DNA of 64,000 nucleotides. Origin: a virus. The position numbers were made by a program, and so were the translations under genes. Every line of letters begins with the position of its first letter. Position 1 is the first letter of the stretch. Location: the IMG/VR virus record IMGVR_UViG_3300043409_001505, positions 1 to 64,000 of that record. The stretch is one strand, 5' to 3'. Below, piece after piece: positions 32,664 to 41,113 of the stretch. Below the pieces are notes generated by a model. It searched no databases and was not told the origin of the DNA. It worked only from the letters and a program-made list of their open reading frames with translations.

Positions 32664-32900
32664 ATGGGAAAATTATATGATAGATTACAAAAACAATTAA
32701 AAACTGAATATAAAAAAGATGCTGAAGATTGTCTTATAATTTATAATAAATTAAAAGAAATGCACAACGGATCTGTTTGGGATAGTAATTGGACACCATT
32801 AGTAGATACTGTATTTAAAGGGTTTCCTAGTGATGAAAGAAGATTTAAACCTACAGGAATTGGTAAAATTTTCTTAAACGGTTTAAATAATACAAAATGA
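32664..32900 (+). CDS. Small hypothetical protein (78 aa)
   Basis: A 78-aa basic protein with an N-terminal helix and a Trp/Pro-rich centre. Its stop overlaps the start of the following gene by 4 nt (ATGA). Function unknown. Confidence 0.5.
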   Translation: MGKLYDRLQKQLKTEYKKDAEDCLIIYNKLKEMHNGSVWDSNWTPLVDTVFKGFPSDERRFKPTGIGKIFLNGLNNTK

Positions 32901-33082
32901 TTACTTTTTCTGAATTTGAAAAAACTTGTTATCATACACAATATAATATTGTATTACCTTTAGTTGATAGAATGAAAATTAATAAATTAAATTTTATGAC
33001 TAGAGGTAAATTTGATAGTGAAAAGTTTAGAAGTAAATTAATGGAAATTTATGAAGAAAAATTTAAAAATGATGAAAAATGA
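32897..33082 (+). CDS. Small basic helical protein (61 aa)
   Basis: A 61-aa protein, helical and lysine-rich, with ATGA overlaps to both neighbours. The regular overlap pattern supports real translation. No family was recognised. Confidence 0.5.
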   Translation: MITFSEFEKTCYHTQYNIVLPLVDRMKINKLNFMTRGKFDSEKFRSKLMEIYEEKFKNDEK

Positions 33083-33504
33083 TTTATATTAAAGAATCAG
33101 ATGTTCCTATGACAGGAACTCGTAAGAACTTTATTAAAAAGTTTTTAACAGGTAAACGAATCCCATCGTATGAAGATTCAAACTTTACCATTATTCAATG
33201 TAGTGGTAAAGGTGAAAATGAAATTGGAGCTAGTCGTAGTGTTACAGAGTTATGGGAATTAACTAAATCTAGATTTCCTGCTACATCAATGAAAGCAATG
33301 GTTAAAATCTTATTTGAGTTAATTGAAGAAGATAAATCAGTGATATTAGTATGGTGTGATAAAATTCAAAAAGTAGTTGTAAAATATGTCCCAAATACTT
33401 CTGCTGAATGGATTTCTAAATACAGTTTAAAGAATCATTATACTAAGAAAGGTGTAGATGGTTATAGTTTAGCTGATTATAACGAAATTAAAGATAAGTT
33501 GTAA
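33079..33504 (+). CDS. Hypothetical protein of the replication operon (141 aa)
   Basis: A 141-aa protein with a beta-rich N-terminus (FTIIQCSGKGENEIGASRSVTELWELTK) and a helical centre. It resembles the gene at 34683 in order and layout (both have an N-terminal motif, then a helix, then WISKY or LKYCATY-type sequence with YTK). The two may be distant paralogues. Function unknown. Confidence 0.55.
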   Translation: MIYIKESDVPMTGTRKNFIKKFLTGKRIPSYEDSNFTIIQCSGKGENEIGASRSVTELWELTKSRFPATSMKAMVKILFELIEEDKSVILVWCDKIQKVVVKYVPNTSAEWISKYSLKNHYTKKGVDGYSLADYNEIKDKL

Positions 33505-34067
33505 TGGAAAAAGAATTTGTACCTTACGAACAAGCATTAGCTCTTAAAGAATTAGGATTTGATGAACTTTGTTTTGCTACTTATAATAGTAATAATAAAG
33601 TAAGTAGAAATCCAAGTCATAATATGGAAGATTTACCAATAGAAGGACAACCTTATTATTGGAATAACTCTAAAATACATAAAAACACTGTTACAGCACC
33701 AACATTTTCACAAGCGTTTAGATTTTTTAGAGAGAAGTGTGGATTACAAGCTGAGATTCTTTGGAGAGGTGATATGGGGTGTTTCTGCTATAAAACAGGT
33801 AAATTCAAATATGGCTCGCATGATTTTTCAAAAGATGATTATGAAACTTACGAAGAAGCAGAACTTGAATGTCTTAAAAAATTAATAGAAATAGTAAAAA
33901 AAATAAATAAAATGTTTGATGATACAATCTATATTCCTGGAAGTAAATGCTATGATAACTGGAGTTGGTGGTATGATTGTGAAGATATTAACAATAAAGT
34001 AGAAATTTTAAAAAAAAAAAGAAATAAAAATGAACGAATTGATTTGTGTAAATCCAAAGAATTATAA
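33504..34067 (+). CDS. Bacteroidota-phage 'QALALKELGFDE' family protein (187 aa)
   Basis: The N-terminus VPYEQALALKELGFDELCFATY, a middle TFSQAFRFFREKCGLQAEI and a C-terminal YEEAELECLKKLIEIVK are hallmarks of a family found in very many Bacteroidota phages and prophages. Its function is not known. A paralogue lies at 44957-45481. The C-terminus ends in a basic tail that overlaps the next gene by 38 nt. Confidence 0.75.
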   Translation: MEKEFVPYEQALALKELGFDELCFATYNSNNKVSRNPSHNMEDLPIEGQPYYWNNSKIHKNTVTAPTFSQAFRFFREKCGLQAEILWRGDMGCFCYKTGKFKYGSHDFSKDDYETYEEAELECLKKLIEIVKKINKMFDDTIYIPGSKCYDNWSWWYDCEDINNKVEILKKKRNKNERIDLCKSKEL

Positions 34068-34683
34068 ACTTACATTAGATAAAAAATATACAGTTATTAT
34101 CGATGAAGGTGAAACAGTTATGATTGTTAATGACAGTAATAAAACTGTTAGATATTATAAAGACTTATTTCAAGAAGTGGAGGAAGAAGTTATTCCTGAA
34201 CCAGAGCCAATTATTGTTAGAACTGAGCAGGATTTGATTGATAGTATTGCTACAGATAATTTAAACACAACTTACATTGATTTTAATAATCAAATTAGAA
34301 TTGTTCATAATAAATTAAGTATTCTGAATAACCCTAATGAGTTTAGCTGTGGAATTAAAAATGTTGTCAATATTAAATCTCAAGGGATTGAAATATGTAG
34401 AAATGTTGAGGTCGATGCAAATAATATGGAAGAAGACTTACCATTATTAACTAAAGCGTTATTTAATCATCATATAAAATCATTTATAAGATCTAAATTA
34501 AATTCACATGCCGCAGGTCTGTACTTGTTGTCTTGTAATGTGACAGGGGATACTTGTTTATCAGAAGAAACTGTTGATATTTTAAATGAAATTTCAGATT
34601 TTAACACTCAACCTGAGTTGAATCCTAATAGTGGTAATCAAATTAAATTATGGGGAATAGTTAAATCAAACTTAGATAATTAA
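34030..34683 (+). CDS. Hypothetical protein (217 aa)
   Basis: The protein opens with a small beta domain (MNELICVNPKNYKLTLDKKY, then VNDSNKTVRYYKDLF, as in short 'KIYEV' SH3-like modules). A Pro/Glu linker (EEEVIPEPEPIIV) and a C-terminal domain with several Cys follow. Its stop overlaps the next ATG by one base. Function unknown. Confidence 0.6.
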   Translation: MNELICVNPKNYKLTLDKKYTVIIDEGETVMIVNDSNKTVRYYKDLFQEVEEEVIPEPEPIIVRTEQDLIDSIATDNLNTTYIDFNNQIRIVHNKLSILNNPNEFSCGIKNVVNIKSQGIEICRNVEVDANNMEEDLPLLTKALFNHHIKSFIRSKLNSHAAGLYLLSCNVTGDTCLSEETVDILNEISDFNTQPELNPNSGNQIKLWGIVKSNLDN

Positions 34684-35216
34684 TGAAGATATACATAAAA
34701 GATGTTGTCAGGTTACCTAAAGATACACTATATTCTTTTTTACACCGAGTATTAAATATAGGAGATAATTTTCACGAAGCGATGCTTTGTCACAATACCT
34801 ATTTTGATCCAGAATTTACAAAAATTCAATGTGAGGCTCATAAACGTCGAAGTTTTGATGACATCGTTGATATAAGTAAAACTTATTTCAAAACATCTGA
34901 TAAACAGGTCAGTAAAACTATATTAAAGTTTTTAAAAGATGATAAAAATAATTTAATTTTTGTACTTTGTAATGCTGCAAAAAAATGGGTATTAAATTCA
35001 GATATTGATGCCAGTTATTTAAAATATTGTGCAACCTATAATAATTCATATACTAAAACTGACGTACGTCTTAATGGTAGGTTTTGTTTAGATGATATAT
35101 TTAAATTAATGGAAATAGACAAGGAGTTCATTGTAGTCGATGATGACGAGGACTATGATGAGGATGATGATTGGGAAGATGACGAAGATGATGATGATAA
35201 CGAAACTGATGATTAG
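34683..35216 (+). CDS. Hypothetical protein with extremely acidic tail (177 aa)
   Basis: The last about 30 residues are almost only Asp and Glu (residues about 148-177), after a globular N-terminal part. Such tails are typical of proteins that bind SSB-interacting or nucleoid partners and of DNA mimics. It immediately precedes the helicase gene, whose GTG start overlaps its stop codon. The replication context suggests a helicase or SSB partner. Confidence 0.6.
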   Translation: MKIYIKDVVRLPKDTLYSFLHRVLNIGDNFHEAMLCHNTYFDPEFTKIQCEAHKRRSFDDIVDISKTYFKTSDKQVSKTILKFLKDDKNNLIFVLCNAAKKWVLNSDIDASYLKYCATYNNSYTKTDVRLNGRFCLDDIFKLMEIDKEFIVVDDDEDYDEDDDWEDDEDDDDNETDD

Positions 35217-35867
35217 TGACTCAAGATGATAATAACAAACCTTCGTTATTCAATAGAGTATACGAAAGTATTGTAAATAGAAGAAATAGATTATTATCAG
35301 GCAAGGTGAATTGTATACCGTGGGGATTACCAAGGTTTGAAGAAAGTTCTCCAGGTGTTGAGCAAGGTAAATATTATCAAGTTACAGCTCAATCTAAAGC
35401 TGGTAAAACACAACTTACAGATTGGTTGTTTGTATTTAATACAATTAAACAAATAGTTGATGATAATCTTGATGTAAGATTAAAAATATTTTACTTTACC
35501 TTAGAACTTTCTAAAGAAGAGAAAATGTTAGCTTGTTTTGCAAATATACTTTATATAAAAGAAGGTTTAAGAATTGCTCCAACAGATTTGAAATCTACAC
35601 ACGCTAAAAAAGTGTTAAGTCAAGAAGTTTTAGAAATTATAGCTAAATATCAAAAATATTTTGATAAAATTGAAGAAATTGTAGAATTTGTAGATGATAT
35701 TAGACACGCAACAGGAATTTATGATTTAGTTCGTAAATATGCTTTAGCTAATGGAACTGTTTACTATAGAGATATTGTGATTAAAGGTGAAATAACTAAA
35801 GTTGAAGATAGATATGAACCTAATGATCCTGAAGAATATGTTATGGTTATTATTGACCATATTGGCT
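35216..35867 (+). CDS. DnaB/RecA-type replicative helicase, exon 1
   Basis: The GTG start overlaps the preceding stop. The spliced gene (35216-35867, 37044-37264, 38494-38742) gives about 373 aa. Exon 1 contains Walker A (TAQSKAGKTQLTDWL, about residues 55-70), a FYFTLELSKEE block with the catalytic glutamate (compare DnaB SLEM), and Walker B at the end (VMVIIDHIG). Exon 1 must end at T35867 so that GGC-T joins TG-ATC to give DHIGLIQP. The protein is a RecA-fold SF4 helicase without the large N-terminal domain of host DnaB, as in several crAss-like phages. Confidence 0.85.
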
Positions 35868-35993
35868 TGGGAATCAGGCGTCTTAGTTAGAAATAACTAT
35901 TATGATTATAGGGTAAAATCGGTGAAGACTAAGTTTTAACAAAAAATTAACATAAAAAATTAAGAATTAATAAAATAATTCACTATCTTTGAT

Positions 35994-36001
35994 CTACATT
36001 A
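35994..36001 (+). promoter_or_regulatory. Intron-borne -7 element (TATCTTTG)
   Basis: An exact TAnnTTTG match 19 nt before the endonuclease start codon, inside intron 1. The -33 region has no TTTG. It would let the endonuclease be made from a short transcript independent of splicing. Confidence 0.5.
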
Positions 36002-36019
36002 AATTAATATGTAGAGAAA

Positions 36020-36853
36020 ATGAAAAGAACAAGAGAAAATGTATTACAAATGTATAAAGAATATACAAATGGTAGTACAAGTCAAGAATTAGATAAAAAA
36101 TATAAAACAAATGTTTATTATTTATTTAAAAAACACAATTTAAAAAGTAGAACTACTTCTGAATCAGTATTGTTAAATCGAAAAAATAAAATTAATTTAA
36201 AATATAATTTTAGCAATATAAATAATTCTGAAGAAGCTTATATTGTAGGTTTATTTTTAGCAGATGGTTATGTTGGTAAACATCAATTGGGTTTAAAATT
36301 AAAAAAATCAGATAAAGAAATAGTAAATAAAATTAAAAATTATTTTTCTGAAGAAATTAAACTACAAGAAGATAATAATACTTTTGGTTTTGTAGTGTCT
36401 TCAATGAAAGCTTGTGAAAATGCAATAAATTTAGGTATTTTAAGAAATAAAACAGATAAAGAAATGATAATTCCTGAAATGGAAGTTAAATACTATTCTG
36501 ATTTCATTAGAGGATTTTTTGATGGAGATGGTACAGTTTTTAAATGTAATAATAAATATTTAAAAAGTAATATTTGTTCTCCTAAAATAGAAATTCTAAT
36601 TAAAATACAAGAAATTTTAACAAATAATAATATATTTTCTACTATAAATAAAGAAAGTCGAATAGGTAAAACGTTTATTTTACCTCAAGGAAATTCTATA
36701 ATTGGTACTATGGATATGTATCGATTATATATTAGAAAAAAAGAAGATTTGAAAAGATTTTATTATTTTTTATATAATGATTGTGATTTTTTATTAAAAA
36801 GAAAAAAAGAAATTTTTGACAATAATTTTGAAATGTTAACAAAGTTAAAATAA
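36020..36853 (+). CDS. LAGLIDADG homing endonuclease of intron 1
   Basis: The 277-aa protein has an N-terminal helix-turn-helix (residues about 1-40, NVLQMYKEYTNGSTSQELDKKY) and two LAGLIDADG helices, AYIVGLFLADGYVG (about 75-88) and FIRGFFDGDGTVF (about 168-180). Both supply the acidic metal-binding residue. It cuts intronless alleles of the helicase gene and so spreads the intron. It lies wholly in the intron and has its own -7 promoter element. Confidence 0.92.
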   Translation: MKRTRENVLQMYKEYTNGSTSQELDKKYKTNVYYLFKKHNLKSRTTSESVLLNRKNKINLKYNFSNINNSEEAYIVGLFLADGYVGKHQLGLKLKKSDKEIVNKIKNYFSEEIKLQEDNNTFGFVVSSMKACENAINLGILRNKTDKEMIIPEMEVKYYSDFIRGFFDGDGTVFKCNNKYLKSNICSPKIEILIKIQEILTNNNIFSTINKESRIGKTFILPQGNSIIGTMDMYRLYIRKKEDLKRFYYFLYNDCDFLLKRKKEIFDNNFEMLTKLK

Positions 36854-37043
36854 GTTAATACCGAGGTAAACACATAGACCGTGTGTCACCGTAGAGCGTA
36901 GGTGTTGAGAGTTATGGAATCAATAATACACCCAAGAGTATCCTACATCTGACTGTCTACGAGATAAAAGATGAAAATGTACGCCGAACTTATAAGAAAT
37001 TATAAGAAGTAGAGGATAAAAAGCCACTACGATAACAAAAATG

Positions 37044-37264
37044 TGATCCAACCTCAGAAATTAAACGGTTCACAGCTATCTTTACACGAAAGTATTTCAT
37101 TGCTATCTTCAGATTATTTAATTAAACTTAGAAATAGATTTAATTATATACCTGTTGTAGTTATTCAACAAGCTATTGCTGGAGAAAACATCGAGCATAA
37201 AAAAGCAGGCGCTTTAAGACCTTCAGTAGCTAATCTTGGTGACAATAAATTGATAGCCAGAGAT
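37044..37264 (+). CDS. Helicase exon 2
   Basis: It encodes TGATCCAACC onward: IQPQKLNGSQLSLHESISLL, then LRNRFNYIPVVVIQQAI, the strand and sensor region after Walker B, ending SVANLGDNKLIARD. Reading frame and family order continue from exon 1. It ends at T37264 before a stop codon that belongs to intron 2. Confidence 0.85.
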
Positions 37265-37308
37265 TGACGAAAAATAATTTAAAAAGTTATAAAATAAACC
37301 AATAAAAA

Positions 37309-37340
37309 TTTGCTTTTCTCGTAACAATAGCTTATCTTTA
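37309..37340 (+). promoter_or_regulatory. Intron-borne promoter for second homing endonuclease
   Basis: TTTG (37309-37312), a 20-nt spacer and TATCTTTA (37333-37340) form a near-consensus Bacteroidota promoter, 16 nt before the endonuclease start codon, inside intron 2. Confidence 0.6.
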
Positions 37341-37356
37341 CCAAAAAATTATATTT

Positions 37357-38256
37357 ATGGTAATAGAAGAAAGAATCGCCAAATCACAAACATTGTATGA
37401 TTTAGGTAAAAATGATGCTGAGATAGCAAGAGAATTGAATTGTAATAGTGAAACTATCAGACAATGGAGAATTAAAAATGATTATCCTAAAAATTTTAAA
37501 TATTCTAATTTACACAAAATAAATGTAGAAATATTAAAAGAGTTAGTAGAAAATGGATTTAAAGATTCTGAAATTGCAAATATGCTAAAGGTAAGTGTAG
37601 ACGGGGTTTATGCAAGTAGATTAAGGAATAATATTCAAAGAGAACCTTTTAATATCGCTAAAAATATAGAAGCAACTGAAAGACAAAGAGCTGTGTTAAT
37701 AGGATGTTTATTAGGGGACGGTTCTTTATTAAAAGGAAAAAATAGTATTAATCCAAGATTTAAATGTGAACACGGAGTTAAACAAAAAGAATACTGCTTT
37801 TATAAATATGAAATATTAAAGTCATTAAATATGAATTTTAAATATTGTAAAAGAAGTATACCCGATAAAAGAAATGGTATATTTTATGAAAGTTATTATA
37901 TAGAAAGTTTAGCAAACCCGTATTATTTAGAAATTTATAATAATTTATATTTTAATAAAACTAAGAAAATTACAGAATATATTTTAAAAGATTTCAACGA
38001 AGAATCATTAGCCATAATGTTTATGGACGACGGTTGTAAAATAAATAAAACAATAAGTATTGCAACAAATTGTTTTAGTAAAGAAGAGTTGATTTTATTT
38101 ACTAGTTTTTTAAAATTTAAATTTAATTTAAATTTTACTATAACTAAAACAAATACTATTTATTTAAAAACTGAAGACTTAAAAATATTTATTGCTATAA
38201 CTTTTCCTTATTTACATGAGAGTATGTATTACAAAATTGGTTTACAAATAATATAA
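37357..38256 (+). CDS. LAGLIDADG homing endonuclease of intron 2
   Basis: The 299-aa protein has two N-terminal helix-turn-helix segments (residues about 8-30, DLGKNDAEIARELNCNSETI, and 50-75, GFKDSEIANMLKVSVDGVYA). A LAGLIDADG-type endonuclease domain follows with LIGCLLGDGSLL (about 118-130) and IMFMDDGCKI (about 222-231). It differs from the intron 1 enzyme, so the two introns were acquired separately. It acts by double-strand cleavage of the intronless target. Confidence 0.9.
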   Translation: MVIEERIAKSQTLYDLGKNDAEIARELNCNSETIRQWRIKNDYPKNFKYSNLHKINVEILKELVENGFKDSEIANMLKVSVDGVYASRLRNNIQREPFNIAKNIEATERQRAVLIGCLLGDGSLLKGKNSINPRFKCEHGVKQKEYCFYKYEILKSLNMNFKYCKRSIPDKRNGIFYESYYIESLANPYYLEIYNNLYFNKTKKITEYILKDFNEESLAIMFMDDGCKINKTISIATNCFSKEELILFTSFLKFKFNLNFTITKTNTIYLKTEDLKIFIAITFPYLHESMYYKIGLQII

Positions 38257-38493
38257 ATTGCAGTCTCTTAACTGGGTTAAACGGGGAAACTCTAGAAGTA
38301 GACAATCCCGTACCAAGCTATAATTTAAATGATTATAGAAGGTCGAACGACTAACGTATGAAACTATAGAAATATAGAATATAATTACGACACGAAATCC
38401 CAGCAGTACACGGTACTGAAGATATAGTCTGAACTGTAGCTATATACAAAACTACAGAAATAAAGGATAAAGAGCCTTTATGATAACAAAAAG

Positions 38494-38742
38494 TGCAATA
38501 TGATGATTGGAATTTTTAGTCCTTTCAAACACGAAATACCTGAATATTTAGGATATGATATTCAAAAATTTAAAGATAATATAAGATTTGTAGAAATTAT
38601 CATATCTCGTGATGGAGGAGCTGGAACCATTTGTCCGTTATATTTTGATGGAGCTGTAAATTATTTTCGTGAGTTACCACTTCCTTCAGATACTGAATCA
38701 ATAAAAAAAGTTTATGAATTTATGAAAAATAATAAAAAATGA
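38494..38742 (+). CDS. Helicase exon 3
   Basis: It encodes the C-terminal strand and tail: CNMMIGIFSPFKHEIPEYLG, then RFVEIIISRDGGAGTICPLYFDG (motif-4-like region of DnaB helicases), ending MKNNKK. Its stop overlaps the next ATG by 4 nt. Confidence 0.85.
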   Translation, partial: CNMMIGIFSPFKHEIPEYLGYDIQKFKDNIRFVEIIISRDGGAGTICPLYFDGAVNYFRELPLPSDTESIKKVYEFMKNNKK

Positions 38743-39323
38743 GAAGTTATGCTTGCCATTTTTACCATTTACAAAGTGGTAAATTAACTAAAAACGGTAA
38801 TTATGCTTGTTGGGCAGGGTTAAACAGCGACGTGTATAAAGATGAGACCTCTAAAAATATAATTTTAGATATTAAAACTAAAAATTATATTTATATTGAC
38901 CAATATATTGAACCTGAAATTACAAATAAACAACGTGTAAGAATTATATATTTAATTAATAAAATTACACCTTGTAAATTTGTAACGATTAATAGTAAGA
39001 TATACATAAGGTATAAGTTATTAAAAAATCATTATTCAAATTTACTATTGCTCAACTTCATTAGAGTATTGTGGTATAGTAATAAATCTTTTAAAAACGA
39101 TCAATTCTTTATAGATATTTGTAAACCTAAAACAAAAAGTTTAGATTATTTAGAATTTATGATGACTTGTGTCAAAAATAATGTTACTGACGAAAAATTT
39201 GGACATGGTGACCATAGCTTTACATACCCGAAGATAATCCCCAAAACTAAAGAAATGTTGTATAAATATACTGGAAAGAGTATGCAAACATTTTTACAAT
39301 GTAAAATAGAAGATGTAAAATAA
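38739..39323 (+). CDS. Hypothetical protein after helicase (194 aa)
   Basis: A 194-aa basic protein with a Cys/His-containing N-terminus (MRSYACHFYHLQSGKLT) and long helices. It starts within the helicase stop (ATGA). No family was recognised. Operon context suggests a replication role. Confidence 0.55.
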   Translation: MRSYACHFYHLQSGKLTKNGNYACWAGLNSDVYKDETSKNIILDIKTKNYIYIDQYIEPEITNKQRVRIIYLINKITPCKFVTINSKIYIRYKLLKNHYSNLLLLNFIRVLWYSNKSFKNDQFFIDICKPKTKSLDYLEFMMTCVKNNVTDEKFGHGDHSFTYPKIIPKTKEMLYKYTGKSMQTFLQCKIEDVK

Positions 39324-39373
39324 AAAAATATCTAAAAATAATAAAAAATATCTAAAAATAATTTATATCTTTG
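39324..39373 (+). promoter_or_regulatory. Direct repeat plus Bacteroidota -7 element before Sak4-like gene
   Basis: AAAAATATCTAAAAATAAT occurs twice, at 39324-39342 and 39344-39362, one helical turn pair (20 bp) apart. A perfect TATCTTTG follows at 39366-39373, 27 nt before the start codon. The repeats could bind an activator that replaces the weak -33 box. Confidence 0.6.
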
Positions 39374-39400
39374 TTAATAATTAACAAATAAATAAATTAA

Positions 39401-40165
39401 ATGATAGAATTGCCAAGTTCAAAAATTAAAGCTACTAGAGTAAATCCTAAAAAATTAATATTATTCAGTAAGCCTAAAGTCGGTAAAACAGAAATGTTGA
39501 GTGCTTTAGATAACTGCTTACTTATTGATTTAGAAAATGGTTCTGAATTTGTAAATGCAATGAAAATTAATGTCCTTGATATTGCAAAACAAAACGAAAT
39601 TTCACCAATTGCGGCTTTAAAAGAAGTAATTTCAAAAATTAAATCTGCAAATAAAGAAGCTGGTAAATTTGTTTACAAATATGGAGCTATTGATACAGTT
39701 ACAGCATTAGAAGACCACGTATTATTACTAGCTAATAAATTATATATTCAGACTCCACAAGGTCGTAATTGGCAAGGAGATGATGTTACAACTCTTCCAA
39801 ATGGTGCAGGTTATCAATATACTCGAAAAGCTTTATGGATTGTTTTAGAAGAGTTAGAAGAATGTTTTGAAACACTAATTATTTTAGGACATTTAAAAGA
39901 CAAATTTGTAGAGAAAGAAGGTAAAGAAATGACAGAAAGAGGTTTAGATCTGATAGGTAAATCTGCAGCAATTCTCTGTTCACAAGTCGATGCAATTGGA
40001 TATGTTTATCGAGAAGATAATAAAACAATTGTTAATTTTCAACCTTCAGATTCACTTATTTGTGGAAGTAGAAGTGAACATTTAAAAGATCAAAAAATTA
40101 CAGTTATCGAATCAGATGAAAAAGGTAAATTAACTATTGATTGGAGTAAGATTTTTATAGAATAA
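39401..40165 (+). CDS. Sak4-like recombination ATPase (RecA fold)
   Basis: The 254-aa protein carries Walker A (FSKPKVGKTEM, about residues 27-37) with a following LLIDLENG strand, a Walker B/switch region (YGAIDTVTALE near 101) and a sensor strand (TLIILGHLKD near 163). This matches the AAA_24/Sak4 group of phage RecA-like single-strand-annealing ATPases, which work with the phage SSB. The next gene is indeed SSB-like. It probably helps annealing and recombination-dependent replication. Confidence 0.85.
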   Translation: MIELPSSKIKATRVNPKKLILFSKPKVGKTEMLSALDNCLLIDLENGSEFVNAMKINVLDIAKQNEISPIAALKEVISKIKSANKEAGKFVYKYGAIDTVTALEDHVLLLANKLYIQTPQGRNWQGDDVTTLPNGAGYQYTRKALWIVLEELEECFETLIILGHLKDKFVEKEGKEMTERGLDLIGKSAAILCSQVDAIGYVYREDNKTIVNFQPSDSLICGSRSEHLKDQKITVIESDEKGKLTIDWSKIFIE

Positions 40166-40191
40166 TAAAACTTTATTAAAAAATAGAGTTT

Positions 40192-40219
40192 TATAAGTTT
40201 CTCTAGTAAAAAACTTATA
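40192..40219 (+). promoter_or_regulatory. Hairpin in SSB leader
   Basis: A 9-bp perfect inverted repeat TATAAGTTT/AAACTTATA with a 10-nt loop, 38 nt before the SSB-like start codon and without a U-run. It could pause transcription, protect mRNA, or be an autoregulatory site. Confidence 0.4.
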
Positions 40220-40256
40220 TACAAGCCAATAAATTAATAAATAAAAGAAAAAGAAG

Positions 40257-40811
40257 ATGTTCGATTTAAACGAAAAAACAGCAGGTAGTTCAGTATTTAA
40301 TAACGGAGTAGCAGGTAAAGCTATAGGAGTAAGTGTGACAGTTGAAAAAAGAAAAGTTGATGAGCCAGATAGTTATCCAGATTATAAATTAGTAGTATCT
40401 GATGAATCAGGTGGAATACCAATTAATCAAGGATTTTATATTAATTCAGAAGATGATGAAAAACGTCAACAAATGACTTATCAACGAGTTAAATCTATTG
40501 CAGATGCAGTAGTTCCTGAAGACTTTGTATATCCTGAAGTAAATGGGTATATAGACGCAATTAATACTTTGTTTAAAGTTATTAAAGAAAATTGTGATGG
40601 TAAAAAAGTAGATGTTTTCGTAACTTACGGATACACTGCAAAACCATCTAAATACTTAGGTTTAAGAATGTTTAATTTCATTCAAAAACAAAATGCTAGT
40701 TTTGATAGATTAAAACCAAGTAATACAGATGTTTTAGAACGTCCTGAAGCAGATGCCCCAAAAGTAGATGGTATAGGTACAGTTCCAAAACCTTCTGCAG
40801 ATATTTGGTAA
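40257..40811 (+). CDS. SSB-like protein of crAss-like phages
   Basis: The 184-aa protein has a beta-rich OB-fold-like body of about 145 residues and a flexible tail (about 146-184) with Pro/Asp and a C-terminal DIW. Acidic tails with a terminal aromatic residue are how SSBs recruit partners. Placement directly after the Sak4-like ATPase supports single-stranded DNA binding. The call is from layout and context, because the sequence is far from host SSB. Confidence 0.65.
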   Translation: MFDLNEKTAGSSVFNNGVAGKAIGVSVTVEKRKVDEPDSYPDYKLVVSDESGGIPINQGFYINSEDDEKRQQMTYQRVKSIADAVVPEDFVYPEVNGYIDAINTLFKVIKENCDGKKVDVFVTYGYTAKPSKYLGLRMFNFIQKQNASFDRLKPSNTDVLERPEADAPKVDGIGTVPKPSADIW

Positions 40812-40837
40812 AATAAATTAGAGATTTAATCTCTGGT

Positions 40838-40976
40838 GGTTGAGTGGTGGAACGGACTGGGTTTTTCTCAGTCGATGGTAGACACTAAAGCGAAATTAAA
40901 GTCGAGGAACTCTTTTTAAGAGGATAAAGTTAAGAATGGTAGACGATTCTTGTAGGTTCGAATCCTACCTCAACCT
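40838..40976 (+). tRNA. tRNA(Leu)-like element (139 nt) with insertions
   Basis: The acceptor GGTTGAG/CTCAACC and the T-arm GTAGG-TTCGAAT-CCTAC are perfect and the discriminator is T. The Leu-type D-arm GTGGAA...TGGTAGACAC is split by an extra hairpin GACTGGG-TTTTT-CTCAGTC. A hairpin CTC-TTTTTAA-GAG (UUU anticodon-like) lies in a long AU-rich middle, and a 6-bp variable arm AAGAAT/ATTCTT follows. A normal Leu tRNA is about 85-88 nt, so about 50 nt are extra. No secure anticodon can be given. Confidence 0.65.
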
Positions 40977-41000
40977 CAATATTAATTAAAATTAAAAATT

Positions 41001-41108
41001 ATGAATATAGATGAAATTTTAAAAGAAATTAACGATGCTGTAAAAGAATTAAATGAAGAAGGAATTGAATGTAGTTTTGATAATCAAATAATTATTACTA
41101 AAATTTAA
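41001..41108 (+). CDS. 35-aa acidic helical peptide
   Basis: MNIDEILKEINDAVKELNEE... followed by a short strand is a plausible small protein with the usual leader aaaaattATG, ending 5 nt before the next gene. Function unknown. Confidence 0.45.
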   Translation: MNIDEILKEINDAVKELNEEGIECSFDNQIIITKI

Positions 41109-41113
41109 AAAGT

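Larger units (their letters stand above)
35868..37043 (+). mobile_element. Group I intron 1 (1176 nt) in the helicase gene
   Basis: The intron starts after an exon U (35867) and ends with the expected G (37043). The 5' part has GGGTAAAATCGGTGAAGACT, the typical P-Q core region, and the 3' part contains repeated helices, GTAGAGCGTAGG and a final gataacaaaaATG. Removing it restores the frame exactly at the Walker B strand. It carries a LAGLIDADG endonuclease gene in the P8-P9 side. Confidence 0.85.
37265..38493 (+). mobile_element. Group I intron 2 (1229 nt) in the helicase gene
   Basis: The 3' part has unmistakable group IA2-like core sequence: AACGGGGAAACTCTAG then AGTAGACAATCCCGT (as in the T4 td intron), and GAAGATATAGTCTGAAC (P7 region). 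The intron follows an exon U and ends with G38493. Splicing joins ...IARD to CNMMIGIFSPF in frame. It holds a second LAGLIDADG gene. The two introns lie only 177 nt of exon apart in a single small gene, which is unusual. Confidence 0.92.
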
